From: Haladaptatus caseinilyticus
GTDB lineage: Archaea; Halobacteriota; Halobacteria; Halobacteriales; Haladaptataceae
NCBI RefSeq assembly: GCF_026248685.1
Contig: NZ_CP111041.1
Coordinates: 372,001-436,000, forward strand
Length of the DNA stretch: 64,000 nucleotides
Direction of reading: 5' to 3'
Shown: piece by piece, positions 52,228 to 61,691 of the stretch
How the letters are laid out: each line of letters begins with the position of its first letter
Numbering within the stretch: the first letter of the stretch is position 1
The notes under the pieces: model-generated
Databases searched by the model: none
The model's input: only the letters and a program-made list of their open reading frames with translations
Told to the model about the DNA's origin: nothing
Made by a program: the position numbers and the translations under genes

Positions 52228-53316
52228 TTACACGTCGTTCAGTTCGGCTCCCTCGTCGTCACCACCGACGCGTTTTGCGTGCTTCGCACGGAGTCGAACG
52301 TTGAAGACGCGATCCATTCCCTGTGCGAATAGGACGAACCCGAGCGATATCAGTGCGATCGTGAACATCGGGATGAGAATGAAGTGAATGTTCTCGGGGC
52401 TTCGAAGGTTGCTTTCTTGGTACGCCGTGTTGAGCAGCACTCCCCAGTTGAGCGACGTCATGGGAAGAATACCGAGGAAGTACAGCGCTACGGATTCGAA
52501 GATGATGTTGCGTGCACTCGTCGCCGTGTTGATCGAGATGTACGGCATCAGCTGTGAGATGAGGTCTTTTCGGATGATGTGCCACTTCGAGAGACCCATC
52601 GCGCGAGAGGCTTCGACGTATTCCTCTTCACGAATGCTGAGCACCTGGGACCGAATGGTTCGAGCAAGCCCTGGCCAGTTATCGATACCGAGGATAAGTC
52701 CAACTATCCACGGGCTCTTCGGCGGAAAGACCGACGCGATGACGAGGACGAGTGCGAGTCCCGGGACAGTTAGCACTACGTCCGTGAACGACATCAGTAC
52801 GCTGTCTACTTTTCCACCCTTGTATCCCGAGACGGTCCCGATAAGGGTGGCAACCACGACGGAGAACAGCGCGCCAGCGGTGATCATCTTCAACATCGCC
52901 GGCGTGGAGTGGACGATTTGGCTCACCATGTCCTTCCCGACAACGCCGGTGCCGAGCGGATGGGTCATGTCGACGAACGGTTCGAGGAAGATAGGGCCTT
53001 GAAGGGTCCGAGGTTCCGGAACCACGTACGGCCCCACAGTCCCCATGAGGAAGAAGAAAAGGAGGATGATTCCACCAATTCGGACTCGCCAGTCGGCCCA
53101 CGCAACCGACATCGGTGCGTAGACATAGGCGTCGAGCAGGCGGGAGAGCCGTTGTTTCCGTGTGTACGACGGACGGTCCTCCGCGGTGGTCGTGAACAAC
53201 TCGTGTTCGAGTTGGCCCCCGTCGGTGGCGACATCGGCTGGAGGGATGGATCCGGTGTCGGATTGGGTCTTCCCGAGTGACTCGCTTGAACGTGCGTCTT
53301 CCTCAGTAGGTTTCAC
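52228..53316 (-). CDS. ABC transporter permease, DppC/OppC type
   Basis: 362 residues with six membrane segments after a long acidic N-terminal tail (1-75). Contains the permease EAA-like loop EYVEASRAMGLSKWHIIRKD and the following QLMPYISINTATSARNIIF. Start GTG 53316 is chosen because GGAGGTGA (53322-53329) lies five bases upstream; a start at 53331 would place that site inside the gene. It overlaps the DppB-type gene by 14 bases. Confidence 0.9.
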   Translation of the reverse strand: MKPTEEDARSSESLGKTQSDTGSIPPADVATDGGQLEHELFTTTAEDRPSYTRKQRLSRLLDAYVYAPMSVAWADWRVRIGGIILLFFFLMGTVGPYVVPEPRTLQGPIFLEPFVDMTHPLGTGVVGKDMVSQIVHSTPAMLKMITAGALFSVVVATLIGTVSGYKGGKVDSVLMSFTDVVLTVPGLALVLVIASVFPPKSPWIVGLILGIDNWPGLARTIRSQVLSIREEEYVEASRAMGLSKWHIIRKDLISQLMPYISINTATSARNIIFESVALYFLGILPMTSLNWGVLLNTAYQESNLRSPENIHFILIPMFTIALISLGFVLFAQGMDRVFNVRLRAKHAKRVGGDDEGAELNDV

Positions 53317-54331
53317 GGTCGTCACCTCCACGAACCCGGGGGTCGATGATGCCGTAGGTGAAGTCCGCGATGAAGATGCCGATCACAGTGATCAGGGTAA
53401 AGAAGATGAAGGCACCCATCAACAGTGGGTAATCACGGTTCTGCAACGCGCCGAACGTCGCGAATCCGACCGCAGGGTACTGGAAGATAGACTCCAAGAT
53501 GATTCCGCTTCCGAAGATGCCCGCAATACCCATCATCAGCCCCGTGTAGATCGGAAGGATAGCGTTTCGACCCACGTATCTGATGGCAATACGTCCGCGA
53601 TTGATTCCACGCAGACGGGCGACGCGGAGATATCCCTTCCCCATCTCGCGGATACAATTTCCACGGAATGCGAGTGCACCTCCGAAACCAGCGATGAATC
53701 CCGAGAGAATGGGAAGTGCGGCGTGATGAACGACACTCGCCATGAACGGATAGTTGAATCCCGGTGTCGTCGCCGGGTCGTACCGTCCACCGGTCGGAAA
53801 GATGGGATGGATGTATGCGAACAAGATGAGCGTGAGAATGGCGACGATATAGTACGGGACCGTCTGGTTGAGTATCGTGAGGATCGTCAACCCGGAGTCG
53901 AAACGACTTCCCTCTTTGTATGCCATCCCTGCACCGAGCAGAAGGCTAACCGTCGTCCCGAGCACGAGACCGTAAACGCTGATAAAGATGGACCACGGCA
54001 TCTTTTCGAACAGGATATCGAACACCGGTTCCCCCCGCCAGACCGACTGGCCGAAATCCTGGTGCAGGATGATGCCCTTCATGTAGTTGAAATATGCCAC
54101 GTGCATCGGTTGATTCGGATTGACGTTGGTGTACACCTTCACGAGTTGGTCGATACGCGCCTGATCGACCTGACTGGCGCCGCCGCCACCCTGAACTGCC
54201 TGGTCGACGAGCCGTGTCCGAAGGATCGTTTCCATACTTCCCGGCATCGACCGGAAGAGAACGAATGCGAATGATGTTGCGATGAACAACACCATGATCG
54301 CCATTCCGACACGTCTAACGTAATAGTTCAT
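53303..54331 (-). CDS. ABC transporter permease, DppB/OppB type
   Basis: 342 residues, six membrane segments; the first (VGMAIMVLFIATSFAFVLF) leads, and a periplasmic-side loop of about 90 residues follows as in DppB. EAA-like loop: YLRVARLRGINRGRIAIRYV. It forms the channel with the DppC-type subunit. First gene of the transporter operon, 142 bases after the glucanase-like gene end, same strand. Confidence 0.92.
   Translation of the reverse strand: MNYYVRRVGMAIMVLFIATSFAFVLFRSMPGSMETILRTRLVDQAVQGGGGASQVDQARIDQLVKVYTNVNPNQPMHVAYFNYMKGIILHQDFGQSVWRGEPVFDILFEKMPWSIFISVYGLVLGTTVSLLLGAGMAYKEGSRFDSGLTILTILNQTVPYYIVAILTLILFAYIHPIFPTGGRYDPATTPGFNYPFMASVVHHAALPILSGFIAGFGGALAFRGNCIREMGKGYLRVARLRGINRGRIAIRYVGRNAILPIYTGLMMGIAGIFGSGIILESIFQYPAVGFATFGALQNRDYPLLMGAFIFFTLITVIGIFIADFTYGIIDPRVRGGDDRETY
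53322..53329 (-). promoter_or_regulatory. Perfect ribosome-binding site fixing the DppC-type start
   Basis: GGAGGTGA, complementary to eight bases of the archaeal 16S rRNA 3' end, five bases before GTG 53316. Lies within the last codons of the DppB-type gene. Confidence 0.65.
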
Positions 54332-54473
54332 TGTCTACCACGCAAAACCAACTTGCTAAAGAAAAATCTTTGGGTGTTACTCTCCTGCAATCCCTGTTAA
54401 AGCCATGTCCCGCTGCTCACGCCGAGGAGAAAAACCAACGTCTACTCGGTTTGCGGAATCGGTTGGGTTGTGG

Positions 54474-55883
54474 TTAGATACTGAACTCCTCGCGTTCGAG
54501 GAGATGCTCCGGTCGATTCCCCATCGTCGTCTCGTGGAAATAGTCACGGATGACCCCGTCCTCGAGATGGTTCGCGATAGCCCCGATGGACATCCCTTGG
54601 TCGAGAGCGTAGAATTTCTCCGTTACCTCGCCCGTCTCGGCATTGATCGAGTCGTAAAAGCCGTACTTGCCGTCGATTCCCATCTTTCGTAATTGCGTTA
54701 CGTTTTCGATCACGGCATCCGGCGCGTAGTCGATCGCGAGGAACGTGGCGTGAGGCGTGACGATTGGGCCGGGCGTATAGTTGTCCTTCCATACTCCCTG
54801 TGCGGGAACGCCAAACGCGCCGTACCCATCAGGTGTTCCACACGGTGAGAGTCCCCAAACGGGCCACCCTTGATCGGCAGCGAACTCGATCTGAACCTGG
54901 GTCCAGTTCGAGTTGTTCTTGCCGAATGCGTCAGTTCCGAGTTCCTGTTCCTTCATGAACAGCGACGGCATCAGTGCCTCGAATTGTGCACCACCCCACG
55001 ATGGGACGTACGACGTTCCGTTGTAGTCATAATGACCTTCGAACACGTCAACGCCGTCGTAGGTCTGCCACTCCCCTTCGGCGGTTTGTTGGGTCCAAGT
55101 GTCCTCGGGAGTGTACGTCCGATTCGGTTGCCACCAATGAGTTTTGGGTATGTCGCCTTTTCCGATCGCACAGTAACTGGCGACGCGCGGTTCGCTATTG
55201 ATCGTTCCGTACTCCCAATCGGCAAGGCCACTTTGGTAGTCATAACTCCCGATGAGTCGACCCGTCTCCTCGTCGTGGAACGGGGAGTAATTCTGTGCAG
55301 TGACGAGCGCGCGCGCACGACGGCCCAGTTCCTCATCTTCGTATCGTTGGCTGACGACACCGAGTGCGGCGGTCAAGTGGCCGTTATCCACGGTCGAGAT
55401 GAGCTTCGATCCAGAATGCGTCTCCACCCATGGACGCCCATTCCGAATGTCATACCAGCGGAGAAACAGTCCATTCCATGTCTCGACGGATTCCAACGTG
55501 TCGACGACGGTCCGCAACCGATCTCGTGTTCGTCGTTCGGACAGGAACCCGAGTTCCTCCGCACCGACGGTACTGATAATATACATCGCGATGTTCGATG
55601 GGGAGGTACGGTTCGAACGTTCGATCGACGCGCCACTCACGTCGACGACGTCGTCCGGAAGTCCGAGATTGGATGTGAACCGCTGGAAGAACCGATAATG
55701 TCTCCGGGCGATCCCACGGAGTCTATTCACGCGGCCATCTCCTCGGTCGTCCCACTGGTCGCGCCCGTCACTGTCCTCGGTAGCAACAGCGGTTCCGACA
55801 CCGATCGACGATGCGATCCCGACAGCACCGACCGTGCGAAGGATGTCTCTACGTGTCTCGCTGGTGAATCTTTGCTCTGTCAT
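54474..55883 (-). CDS. Tat-exported glycoamylase-like / GH144-type glucan hydrolase
   Basis: 469 residues. Tat signal (RR at 11-12, no lipobox, Ala-rich end near 35) so secreted. The rest matches the alpha/alpha-barrel family PF10091, known from GH144 endo-beta-1,2-glucanases and the matching region of cyclic beta-1,2-glucan synthases: TSPSNIAMYIISTVGAEELG (93-112), LISTVDNGHLTAALGVV (161-177), WGGAQFEALMPSLF (296-309), GYGAFGVP (353-360), VTPHATFLAIDYAP (375-388), GKYGFYDSI (405-413), DQGMSIGAIANHL (428-440). Exact specificity is inferred. Heads the minus-strand operon with the importer. Confidence 0.85.
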   Translation of the reverse strand: MTEQRFTSETRRDILRTVGAVGIASSIGVGTAVATEDSDGRDQWDDRGDGRVNRLRGIARRHYRFFQRFTSNLGLPDDVVDVSGASIERSNRTSPSNIAMYIISTVGAEELGFLSERRTRDRLRTVVDTLESVETWNGLFLRWYDIRNGRPWVETHSGSKLISTVDNGHLTAALGVVSQRYEDEELGRRARALVTAQNYSPFHDEETGRLIGSYDYQSGLADWEYGTINSEPRVASYCAIGKGDIPKTHWWQPNRTYTPEDTWTQQTAEGEWQTYDGVDVFEGHYDYNGTSYVPSWGGAQFEALMPSLFMKEQELGTDAFGKNNSNWTQVQIEFAADQGWPVWGLSPCGTPDGYGAFGVPAQGVWKDNYTPGPIVTPHATFLAIDYAPDAVIENVTQLRKMGIDGKYGFYDSINAETGEVTEKFYALDQGMSIGAIANHLEDGVIRDYFHETTMGNRPEHLLEREEFSI

Positions 55884-56006
55884 GAGTTAGCGTGCCGCTT
55901 CTGAGTAGCAGTTAGTTCGTTTTAAATTTTAGGGATAGTTGTGCTAATCAGATACGACTCGGCGGGGAGGAGAACATTGATACCCATCGGTCTTGCCATT
56001 GGAGGT

Positions 56007-57554
56007 ATGCGGATACTGTACATCGACTGTGACTCGCTGCGACCCGACCATCTCGGCTGTTATGGCTACGATCGAAACACGTCTCCGAACATCGATCGCA
56101 TCGCTGACGGCGGTCGTCGCTTCACGAACTACTACGCCTCGGACGTTCCCTGCCTCCCCTCGCGGACTGCCCTGTTCACCGGACGCTTGGGTGTACATAC
56201 GGGTGTCGTAAATCACGGTGGTGCTGCGGCGGATATTCGACCACACGGAGCCAGTCGGGACGAAGGAAATACGGGATCGTACCGTACGTGGATGTCGGCA
56301 CTGCGTGATGAAGGCCACCATACGGCGTTCATCAGTCCGTTCCCCCAACGCCACGCCGCATGGCACGTACTCGATGGGTTCGAAGAGTGGCATGACACGA
56401 AAGGTGGCGGCAACGAACGCGCCGAGGTAGTCTACTCCTATGCCGAGGAGTGGCTGGAGAGTCAAGCCGAGAAGGACGACTGGTATCTCCACGTCAACTT
56501 CTGGGATCCGCATACAAACTACGACACGCCCGAAGAGTATGGCAACCCCTTCGAATCCGAACCGGCTCCCGAGTGGCTCACACAGGAACGGATAGACCAG
56601 CAGCGTGAGAGCTACGGTCCACACGGTGCTCACGACTTACACCACGAATATATGACGGGAGAACGACTACCGGACCTCCCGCGAACACCCGAAGAGATCC
56701 GCGACAGAGAAACGTTCAAACAGTGGATCGACGGCTACGATACTGGTATCCGATACATGGACGATCACATCGGCCGACTCCTCGACGTACTCGAAGAGAA
56801 GGAAGTACTCGAGGACACCCTCATCATCGTCACCGCAGACCACGGCGAGAATCAGGGAGAACTCAACGTGTATGGCGACCACCAACTCGCGGACGAGTGG
56901 ACCTGCCGGATCCCCCTGATCGTCTCCGGTCCCGGCGTCGAATCCGGAATCGACGACGATCTCCACTACAACGTCGACCTCCCGCCGACTATCACCGAGT
57001 TCATCGACGGTGACATCCCCGAGGGGTGGGATGGGCAGTCGTTCGCCGACTCGCTCGAACGTGGCGAGAGCGAGGGTGACCGTGAATTTCTGGTTCTCAG
57101 TCAGGGAACGTGGACCTGCCAGCGCGCCGTCCGATGGGAAGACTGGCTACTCATCCAGACGTATCACGACGGCTGGCGAGAGTTTCCCCCACTCGCACTG
57201 TTCAACCTCGATTCGGACCCACACGAGACGACGAACGTAGCTGAAGAGCGACCGGGGGTCGTGGACCACGGGCTCAGTCTCCTCCAGCGTTGGCACAGCG
57301 CCCGGATGGTAGAAAATGCGACCGGTGCTGCCGGTGGGATTGCCGAAGCTTCAGACGCACTCGTCGATCCCCTGCTCGAGGTCGTTCAGGAAGGCAAACC
57401 GTTTTACCAGCGTGGAAACCGTGAGTCATTCGTGGCGCGACTTCGGGAGACAGGACGCGAACACCATGCGAACGAACTATTGAATAAATCTGGTGTCGTC
57501 GAACACGATAGTTCATTGATTGGGGACCCGAAGGAGTACAGCCACCGACAGTAA
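56007..57554 (+). CDS. Sulfatase (Cys-type, formylglycine-dependent family)
   Basis: 515 residues of the alkaline phosphatase/arylsulfatase fold. CLPSRTALFTGR (49-60) contains the Cys converted to formylglycine in active sulfatases. Ca2+-site residues are in LYIDCDSLRPDHL (4-16) and VTADHGENQGE; WDPHTNY gives a conserved His. No signal peptide, so apparently cytoplasmic, which means any sulfate would be removed after uptake. Start 56007 gives the family N-terminus; 55941 is in frame but adds a non-homologous leader. Divergent from the glucanase-like gene, 123 bases apart, so likely co-regulated. Confidence 0.92.
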   Translation: MRILYIDCDSLRPDHLGCYGYDRNTSPNIDRIADGGRRFTNYYASDVPCLPSRTALFTGRLGVHTGVVNHGGAAADIRPHGASRDEGNTGSYRTWMSALRDEGHHTAFISPFPQRHAAWHVLDGFEEWHDTKGGGNERAEVVYSYAEEWLESQAEKDDWYLHVNFWDPHTNYDTPEEYGNPFESEPAPEWLTQERIDQQRESYGPHGAHDLHHEYMTGERLPDLPRTPEEIRDRETFKQWIDGYDTGIRYMDDHIGRLLDVLEEKEVLEDTLIIVTADHGENQGELNVYGDHQLADEWTCRIPLIVSGPGVESGIDDDLHYNVDLPPTITEFIDGDIPEGWDGQSFADSLERGESEGDREFLVLSQGTWTCQRAVRWEDWLLIQTYHDGWREFPPLALFNLDSDPHETTNVAEERPGVVDHGLSLLQRWHSARMVENATGAAGGIAEASDALVDPLLEVVQEGKPFYQRGNRESFVARLRETGREHHANELLNKSGVVEHDSSLIGDPKEYSHRQ

Positions 57555-58372
57555 CGTCCATTCTAATCCGCCGACTCCGTATTCGATGGTTTCCGATGAA
57601 GAGCAAAAAATCGGGATCCGCCACGATAGGACAGTTCACGTACGTACCAGTGGATTTTCCGAATGATGGATGGTCAAAAAACCATATTCACGCAGTATTC
57701 AGATGTATACAAGCAAATGGGAATATTTTCTACCGGAATTTGCGAAATTACTAACAAAGGCATCCGAAATGAGTGTTTCGTTTAAGTATGGTTATATCCA
57801 CCATGATTGAAAAGGGCGTAGCCAGGCACTAGTCATAGGTGAATGCATGCGTTGTGTTCGGTGCTGGAAGTAGCTGACCGGAAGAGTTGCGAGCCACCGG
57901 CCGTTTCTCGGTGACGAACGAGTATTGAGAGGGTGGTTCATGGCGAGGGGAATTACAAAGTTAGATTTGTAATGCGAACTGCCGGTCAGTGCTGTTGCTT
58001 GCAGATGAAAGTCGTCGGAAGTTCGACTGCAAATCTCAGTATCGATCCGTCTACGAGGGATCTATTCGGCGGTCTAATGGAGGTTGAGAAGAAATAATGA
58101 GGAGATACCGTAGGTGAAGCGGATATTTTCATCATCATTGAATGTTGCTGTCGTCGCTGGCGAACGATTATTTCACGGGAACGTCCGTTACGAACCCTTC
58201 TCATCGACAGAGGGTCCGAATGAGTTCACGGATGTGGGTGAGGGTGGTTCTCCACTGCCGAAAGCCACGGACAAACCCGTGCGATCACTCTTCTTGAGGG
58301 ACGGATTTCGGAAGACAGAAACGACTAAGTAGTAGAGTTCCTCAGCTGTTTTTGATTGGAGATACTTTGAAA
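57555..58372. other. Gene-free stretch of 0.8 kb between sulfatase and GH3 genes
   Basis: No gene recognised; the plus-strand frame 58114-58332 shows no family features. AT-rich around 57680-57800. Contains the 8-6-8 inverted repeat at 57952-57973. Confidence 0.45.
57952..57973. promoter_or_regulatory. Perfect 8-6-8 inverted repeat
   Basis: ATTACAAA-GTTAGA-TTTGTAAT, about 400 bases above the GH3 gene and 400 after the sulfatase stop. Its symmetry and AT-content suit a regulator site, but the distance to GH3 is large. Confidence 0.45.
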
Positions 58373-60565
58373 ATGAGTTTATTACAGATGTTCGCCTCTA
58401 CCGAGCAACGCTCGTTCATCGAGGACGAGGTAGATTCACTGTTGGAGGAAATGACATTGGAAGAGAAGGTGGGGCAGCTGAACCAACTCAACGGAACCGA
58501 CCAAACCGGACCGGCAGTCGAGGATATGGATCTCGAAGCAGAGATCCGTGCGGGCCACGTCGGGTCTGTATTGAACGTCGATGGGTTCGAAACTCGGAAG
58601 CGATACCAAGAGTTGGCGGTCGAGGAGTCACGGCTCGGGATCCCGCTTCTATTCGGCTTTGACGTCATCCATGGGTATCGAACGATTTTCCCGATCCCGC
58701 TCGGGGAAACGGCAAGCTGGGACCCAGACGTAGCCGAGGCAGCAGCGCGCGTTGCTGCGAGCGAAACTGCCGCAGCAGGTATCCATTGGACGTTCGGCCC
58801 ACCGGTAGACGTGACACGTGATGCACGGTGGGGACGAGCAATGGAGACCAGCGGTGAAGACCCCTATCTCGCGAGCGAATTTGCAACCGCTCGGGTGTGC
58901 GGGTTCCAGGGTGATGATTTACGTGCGAAAGACACGGTTCTCTCCTGTGCGAAGCATTATGCGGCATATGGGGACGTCAAAGCGGGCAGGGAGTACAACA
59001 CGGTTGACATCAGCGAGTCGACGCTCCGAGATTTTCATCTTCCACCCTTCAAGGCAGCGGTCGACGCAGGCGTCGGGACACTGATGAACGCCTTCACCAC
59101 GTACGACGGGGTTCCTGCAGGCGCAAGCACGCACCTCCTCAGGGATATCCTCAAGGACGAATGGGGGTTCGAGGGGTTCGTCGTTTCCGACTGGAACTCC
59201 TTCCGAGAGTTCATCTACCACGGTGTCGCCGGCGATGAGCACGACGCAGCGAAGCTTGCTATCGAAGCCGGTTCAGACATGGATATGGTCGGGCATATCT
59301 TCGCCACGGCGCTCGCGGATCTCGTACGTGCCGGTGATGTCAATGAAACACTCGTCGACGAAGCAGTTCGGCGAGTCCTTCGAACCAAGTTCCTTCTCGG
59401 GCTTTTCGACGATCCATATCGTTACTTCGACGAGGAACGCCGGTCGGCCGTTATCCAGGCGGCGGCGCACCACGAGACCGCTCGTGACGCCGCACGCAAG
59501 TCGATCGTTCTGTTGAAAAACGAGAAAGATATATTACCGCTCTCGAATCGTGGCGAAATCGCAGTAGTGGGTGACCTCGCCGACGACGGTAACGATGCAA
59601 TCGGTGACTGGCGCGCACGTGGCCGACCCCAAGACGCGATTACCGTTCGAGACGGGATCGAATCGGCAGCCGATTCCAGTACGACCGTCAGGTTTGCACA
59701 GGGATACGAGCGACCGGGAACTGTCACCGACGAATTACGAGACGAAGCGATCGAGACTGTAACGGACGCTGATGTGGCCATCGTCGCCGTTGGCGAGACG
59801 TGGGAGCTTTCCGGCGAGGCGTCCGCCCGTTCCGACATCACTCTTCCCGGGGATCAGCGTGACCTCCTCGAGGAACTCGTTGCGACAGAGACTCCCGTCG
59901 TCGCGATCCTCACGAACGGCCGTCCACTTGCGATACCGTGGATGGACGAAAATATCCCCGCGATTCTCGAAACGTGGTTTTTAGGAACGCAAGCAGGGAA
60001 CGCGATCGCGGATGTGTTGTTCGGCGAATACAACCCATCCGGAAACCTCCCGATAAGTTTTCCCCGGGCGGTAGGTCAGGTCCCGATTCAATACAATCAG
60101 TTGCCAACGGGGCGACCACTGGAGCGGGCAGAACCGGGGTGGGGGACTTCCTACCTCGACACCCCCAACGATCCGTTGTACGCCTTCGGCCACGGGCTCA
60201 GCTACACGCAGTTCGAGTACTCCGACTTGGAGTTGAATCCCAATCAGATCAGTCCAGGGGAGACTGTAACAGCATCCGTGATAGTCGAAAATACGGGCAC
60301 GCGGCCCGGAGAGGAAGTAATACAACTGTACACGCACGACGTCGTCGCGAACCGATCACGACCGGAAAAAGAGTTGAGTGCGTTCGAGAAAGTTCGTCTC
60401 GAGCCCGGAGAACGACGGAAGGTGACGCTCTTCATCGAGCCAGACTCACTTGCGTTTTGGACGACGGACGAAGAAATCGCCGTCGAGCCGGGCGAGTTCG
60501 AGGTACTGGTAGGACGTTCTTCAGATGATATTAGGGAGACGGGTGTCTTCGAAGTCCAAGAATGA
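58373..60565 (+). CDS. GH3 family beta-glucosidase
   Basis: 730 residues. GH3 N-domain (20-310): RWGRAMETSGEDPYL (153-167), CAKHYAAYG (193-200 region), MNAFTTYDGVPAG (238-250), and nucleophile VVSDWNS with Asp273. C-domain (350-600) with NEKDILPLS and GETWELSGEASARSDITLPG bearing the likely acid/base glutamate; a fibronectin-III-like domain ends the protein (640-725). No signal peptide, so acts inside on imported oligosaccharides. ATG 58373 chosen over TTG 58352. GH3 with GH144 genes in bacteria degrade sophoro-oligosaccharides, supporting but not proving the same here. Confidence 0.94.
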   Translation: MSLLQMFASTEQRSFIEDEVDSLLEEMTLEEKVGQLNQLNGTDQTGPAVEDMDLEAEIRAGHVGSVLNVDGFETRKRYQELAVEESRLGIPLLFGFDVIHGYRTIFPIPLGETASWDPDVAEAAARVAASETAAAGIHWTFGPPVDVTRDARWGRAMETSGEDPYLASEFATARVCGFQGDDLRAKDTVLSCAKHYAAYGDVKAGREYNTVDISESTLRDFHLPPFKAAVDAGVGTLMNAFTTYDGVPAGASTHLLRDILKDEWGFEGFVVSDWNSFREFIYHGVAGDEHDAAKLAIEAGSDMDMVGHIFATALADLVRAGDVNETLVDEAVRRVLRTKFLLGLFDDPYRYFDEERRSAVIQAAAHHETARDAARKSIVLLKNEKDILPLSNRGEIAVVGDLADDGNDAIGDWRARGRPQDAITVRDGIESAADSSTTVRFAQGYERPGTVTDELRDEAIETVTDADVAIVAVGETWELSGEASARSDITLPGDQRDLLEELVATETPVVAILTNGRPLAIPWMDENIPAILETWFLGTQAGNAIADVLFGEYNPSGNLPISFPRAVGQVPIQYNQLPTGRPLERAEPGWGTSYLDTPNDPLYAFGHGLSYTQFEYSDLELNPNQISPGETVTASVIVENTGTRPGEEVIQLYTHDVVANRSRPEKELSAFEKVRLEPGERRKVTLFIEPDSLAFWTTDEEIAVEPGEFEVLVGRSSDDIRETGVFEVQE

Positions 60566-60840
60566 TTAAGGGAACTCCATACTGGTTTGTCGGCCAGCTA
60601 CCCCGTACCAACTGGTCGTCTCGTCGGCGGTAACTCGATAAAGTGTCAAAGTAGGACTGTGGAAAGCTCACAAACGAGCAATCGAGCTTGTCCGACTACT
60701 GTACCGGTCGTCGTCATACTTGTAGAAGGTAAATCTCCGGACCACCGGGTTTTGGGACTATCCTAAGCAGGAGAGTTTCGTCGAAACTTGGAGGACCTGA
60801 TGACAATCATTTTTAGTAAGAAAAATGCCCTTCCCGAGAC

Positions 60841-60881
60841 CTGTTAACCTACAATTTTGACCACTGGTCGTTTGTTAACAG
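60841..60881. terminator. Inverted repeats between convergent genes
   Basis: CTGTTAAC (60841-60848) pairs with GTTAACAG (60874-60881), and GACCA-C-TGGTC (60859-60869) is a perfect palindrome inside. The 368-base gap after GH3 and after the small protein gene on the other strand holds nothing else, so a two-way terminator is the simplest reading. Confidence 0.4.
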
Positions 60882-60933
60882 TCGATTTTCTATCAAATAG
60901 TTTTCCAAAATACATTGTAATTTGGGATCGTTA

Positions 60934-61323
60934 TTATGGATTCGCAGGGCCGACATATGCGGATTTGATATGATCCCCGTCCCGCCATTGAAAATAGTAA
61001 TACTGGTTGTCGTTGATGGTCTTCGTTACGATCGATGCGTTAGCTGGAACGCCTTTTTCGACGATCGTATCCCAATCTGCCACGTCTTCCGGAATATTCT
61101 TTTCGCGTGCTTCGGCGACGAGTTCATCGGCTGTCGCTTTTTCAGTCTGATGGGTGTCTGTAGAAGTCGTTCGATCGGATTTCGTCCGTGCGGCATGGTA
61201 AATCCGGAGCTCCTGAGCATAGTGGGCAACGGCTCGCAGCGTCTCACTGTCCTGTTTTTGGAGTCCTTCGACCATGTACTTCGGCAACAAATCGGAGGGA
61301 GTGGGTTTGGTTGGTTCCGGCAT
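60934..61323 (-). CDS. Haloarchaeal conserved hypothetical protein (DUF6788-like)
   Basis: 129 residues. N-terminal helical part (PKYMVEGLQKQDSETLRAVA) and Thr/Ser/Glu-rich linker, then a C-terminal beta-unit ending YYYFQWRDGDHIKSAYVGPA, an ending shared by a haloarchaeal family seen near mobile genes. No catalytic motif; soluble. Role unknown. Confidence 0.7.
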   Translation of the reverse strand: MPEPTKPTPSDLLPKYMVEGLQKQDSETLRAVAHYAQELRIYHAARTKSDRTTSTDTHQTEKATADELVAEAREKNIPEDVADWDTIVEKGVPANASIVTKTINDNQYYYFQWRDGDHIKSAYVGPANP

Positions 61324-61370
61324 CGATATCGTTCCTGGTTAAACTACAATGGGAGATGCAAAGGTATAAT

Positions 61371-61388
61371 TTTGTTGGTTAATTACTC
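61371..61388. repeat. Copy 1 of an 18-bp near-palindromic repeat
   Basis: TTTGTTGGTTAATTACTC, 48-65 bases above the ATG of the small protein at 61323. The core GTTAATTAC is nearly self-complementary. Copy 2 is at 61692. Confidence 0.45.
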
Positions 61389-61691
61389 CAGAAGACCATT
61401 TGAAACCAACCAAGTTTGACTTCAGTGATCAGTCATGATAACCATTAACACTGTTCTGAGGTTGTGATCCTAGTTCATACTTCATCGCCGCATGTATTCC
61501 AGACTGACGCAATGGGTGGTCGATCGCAGACTGTGGGTTCCAAGAGGATTATGACTTTTACATCTCTGATAAAGTGATCGGGAAGTGGCATTTAGAAAAC
61601 AGTTTTTTCTCAACCATCCACTTGATTTTCTTAAGATAACTTCCGAGAATTGAATTCAATGATATTACCATTCCTGTTAGAGCAATAGACT

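Noticed and set aside
53162-54274. 370-codon plus frame opposite the permease genes
   Set aside because: Asp/Glu/Arg-rich mirror of membrane-protein codons; permease EAA loops support the minus strand.
54870-55904. 344-codon plus frame opposite the glucanase-like gene
   Set aside because: No motif; minus-strand protein has Tat signal and full family pattern.
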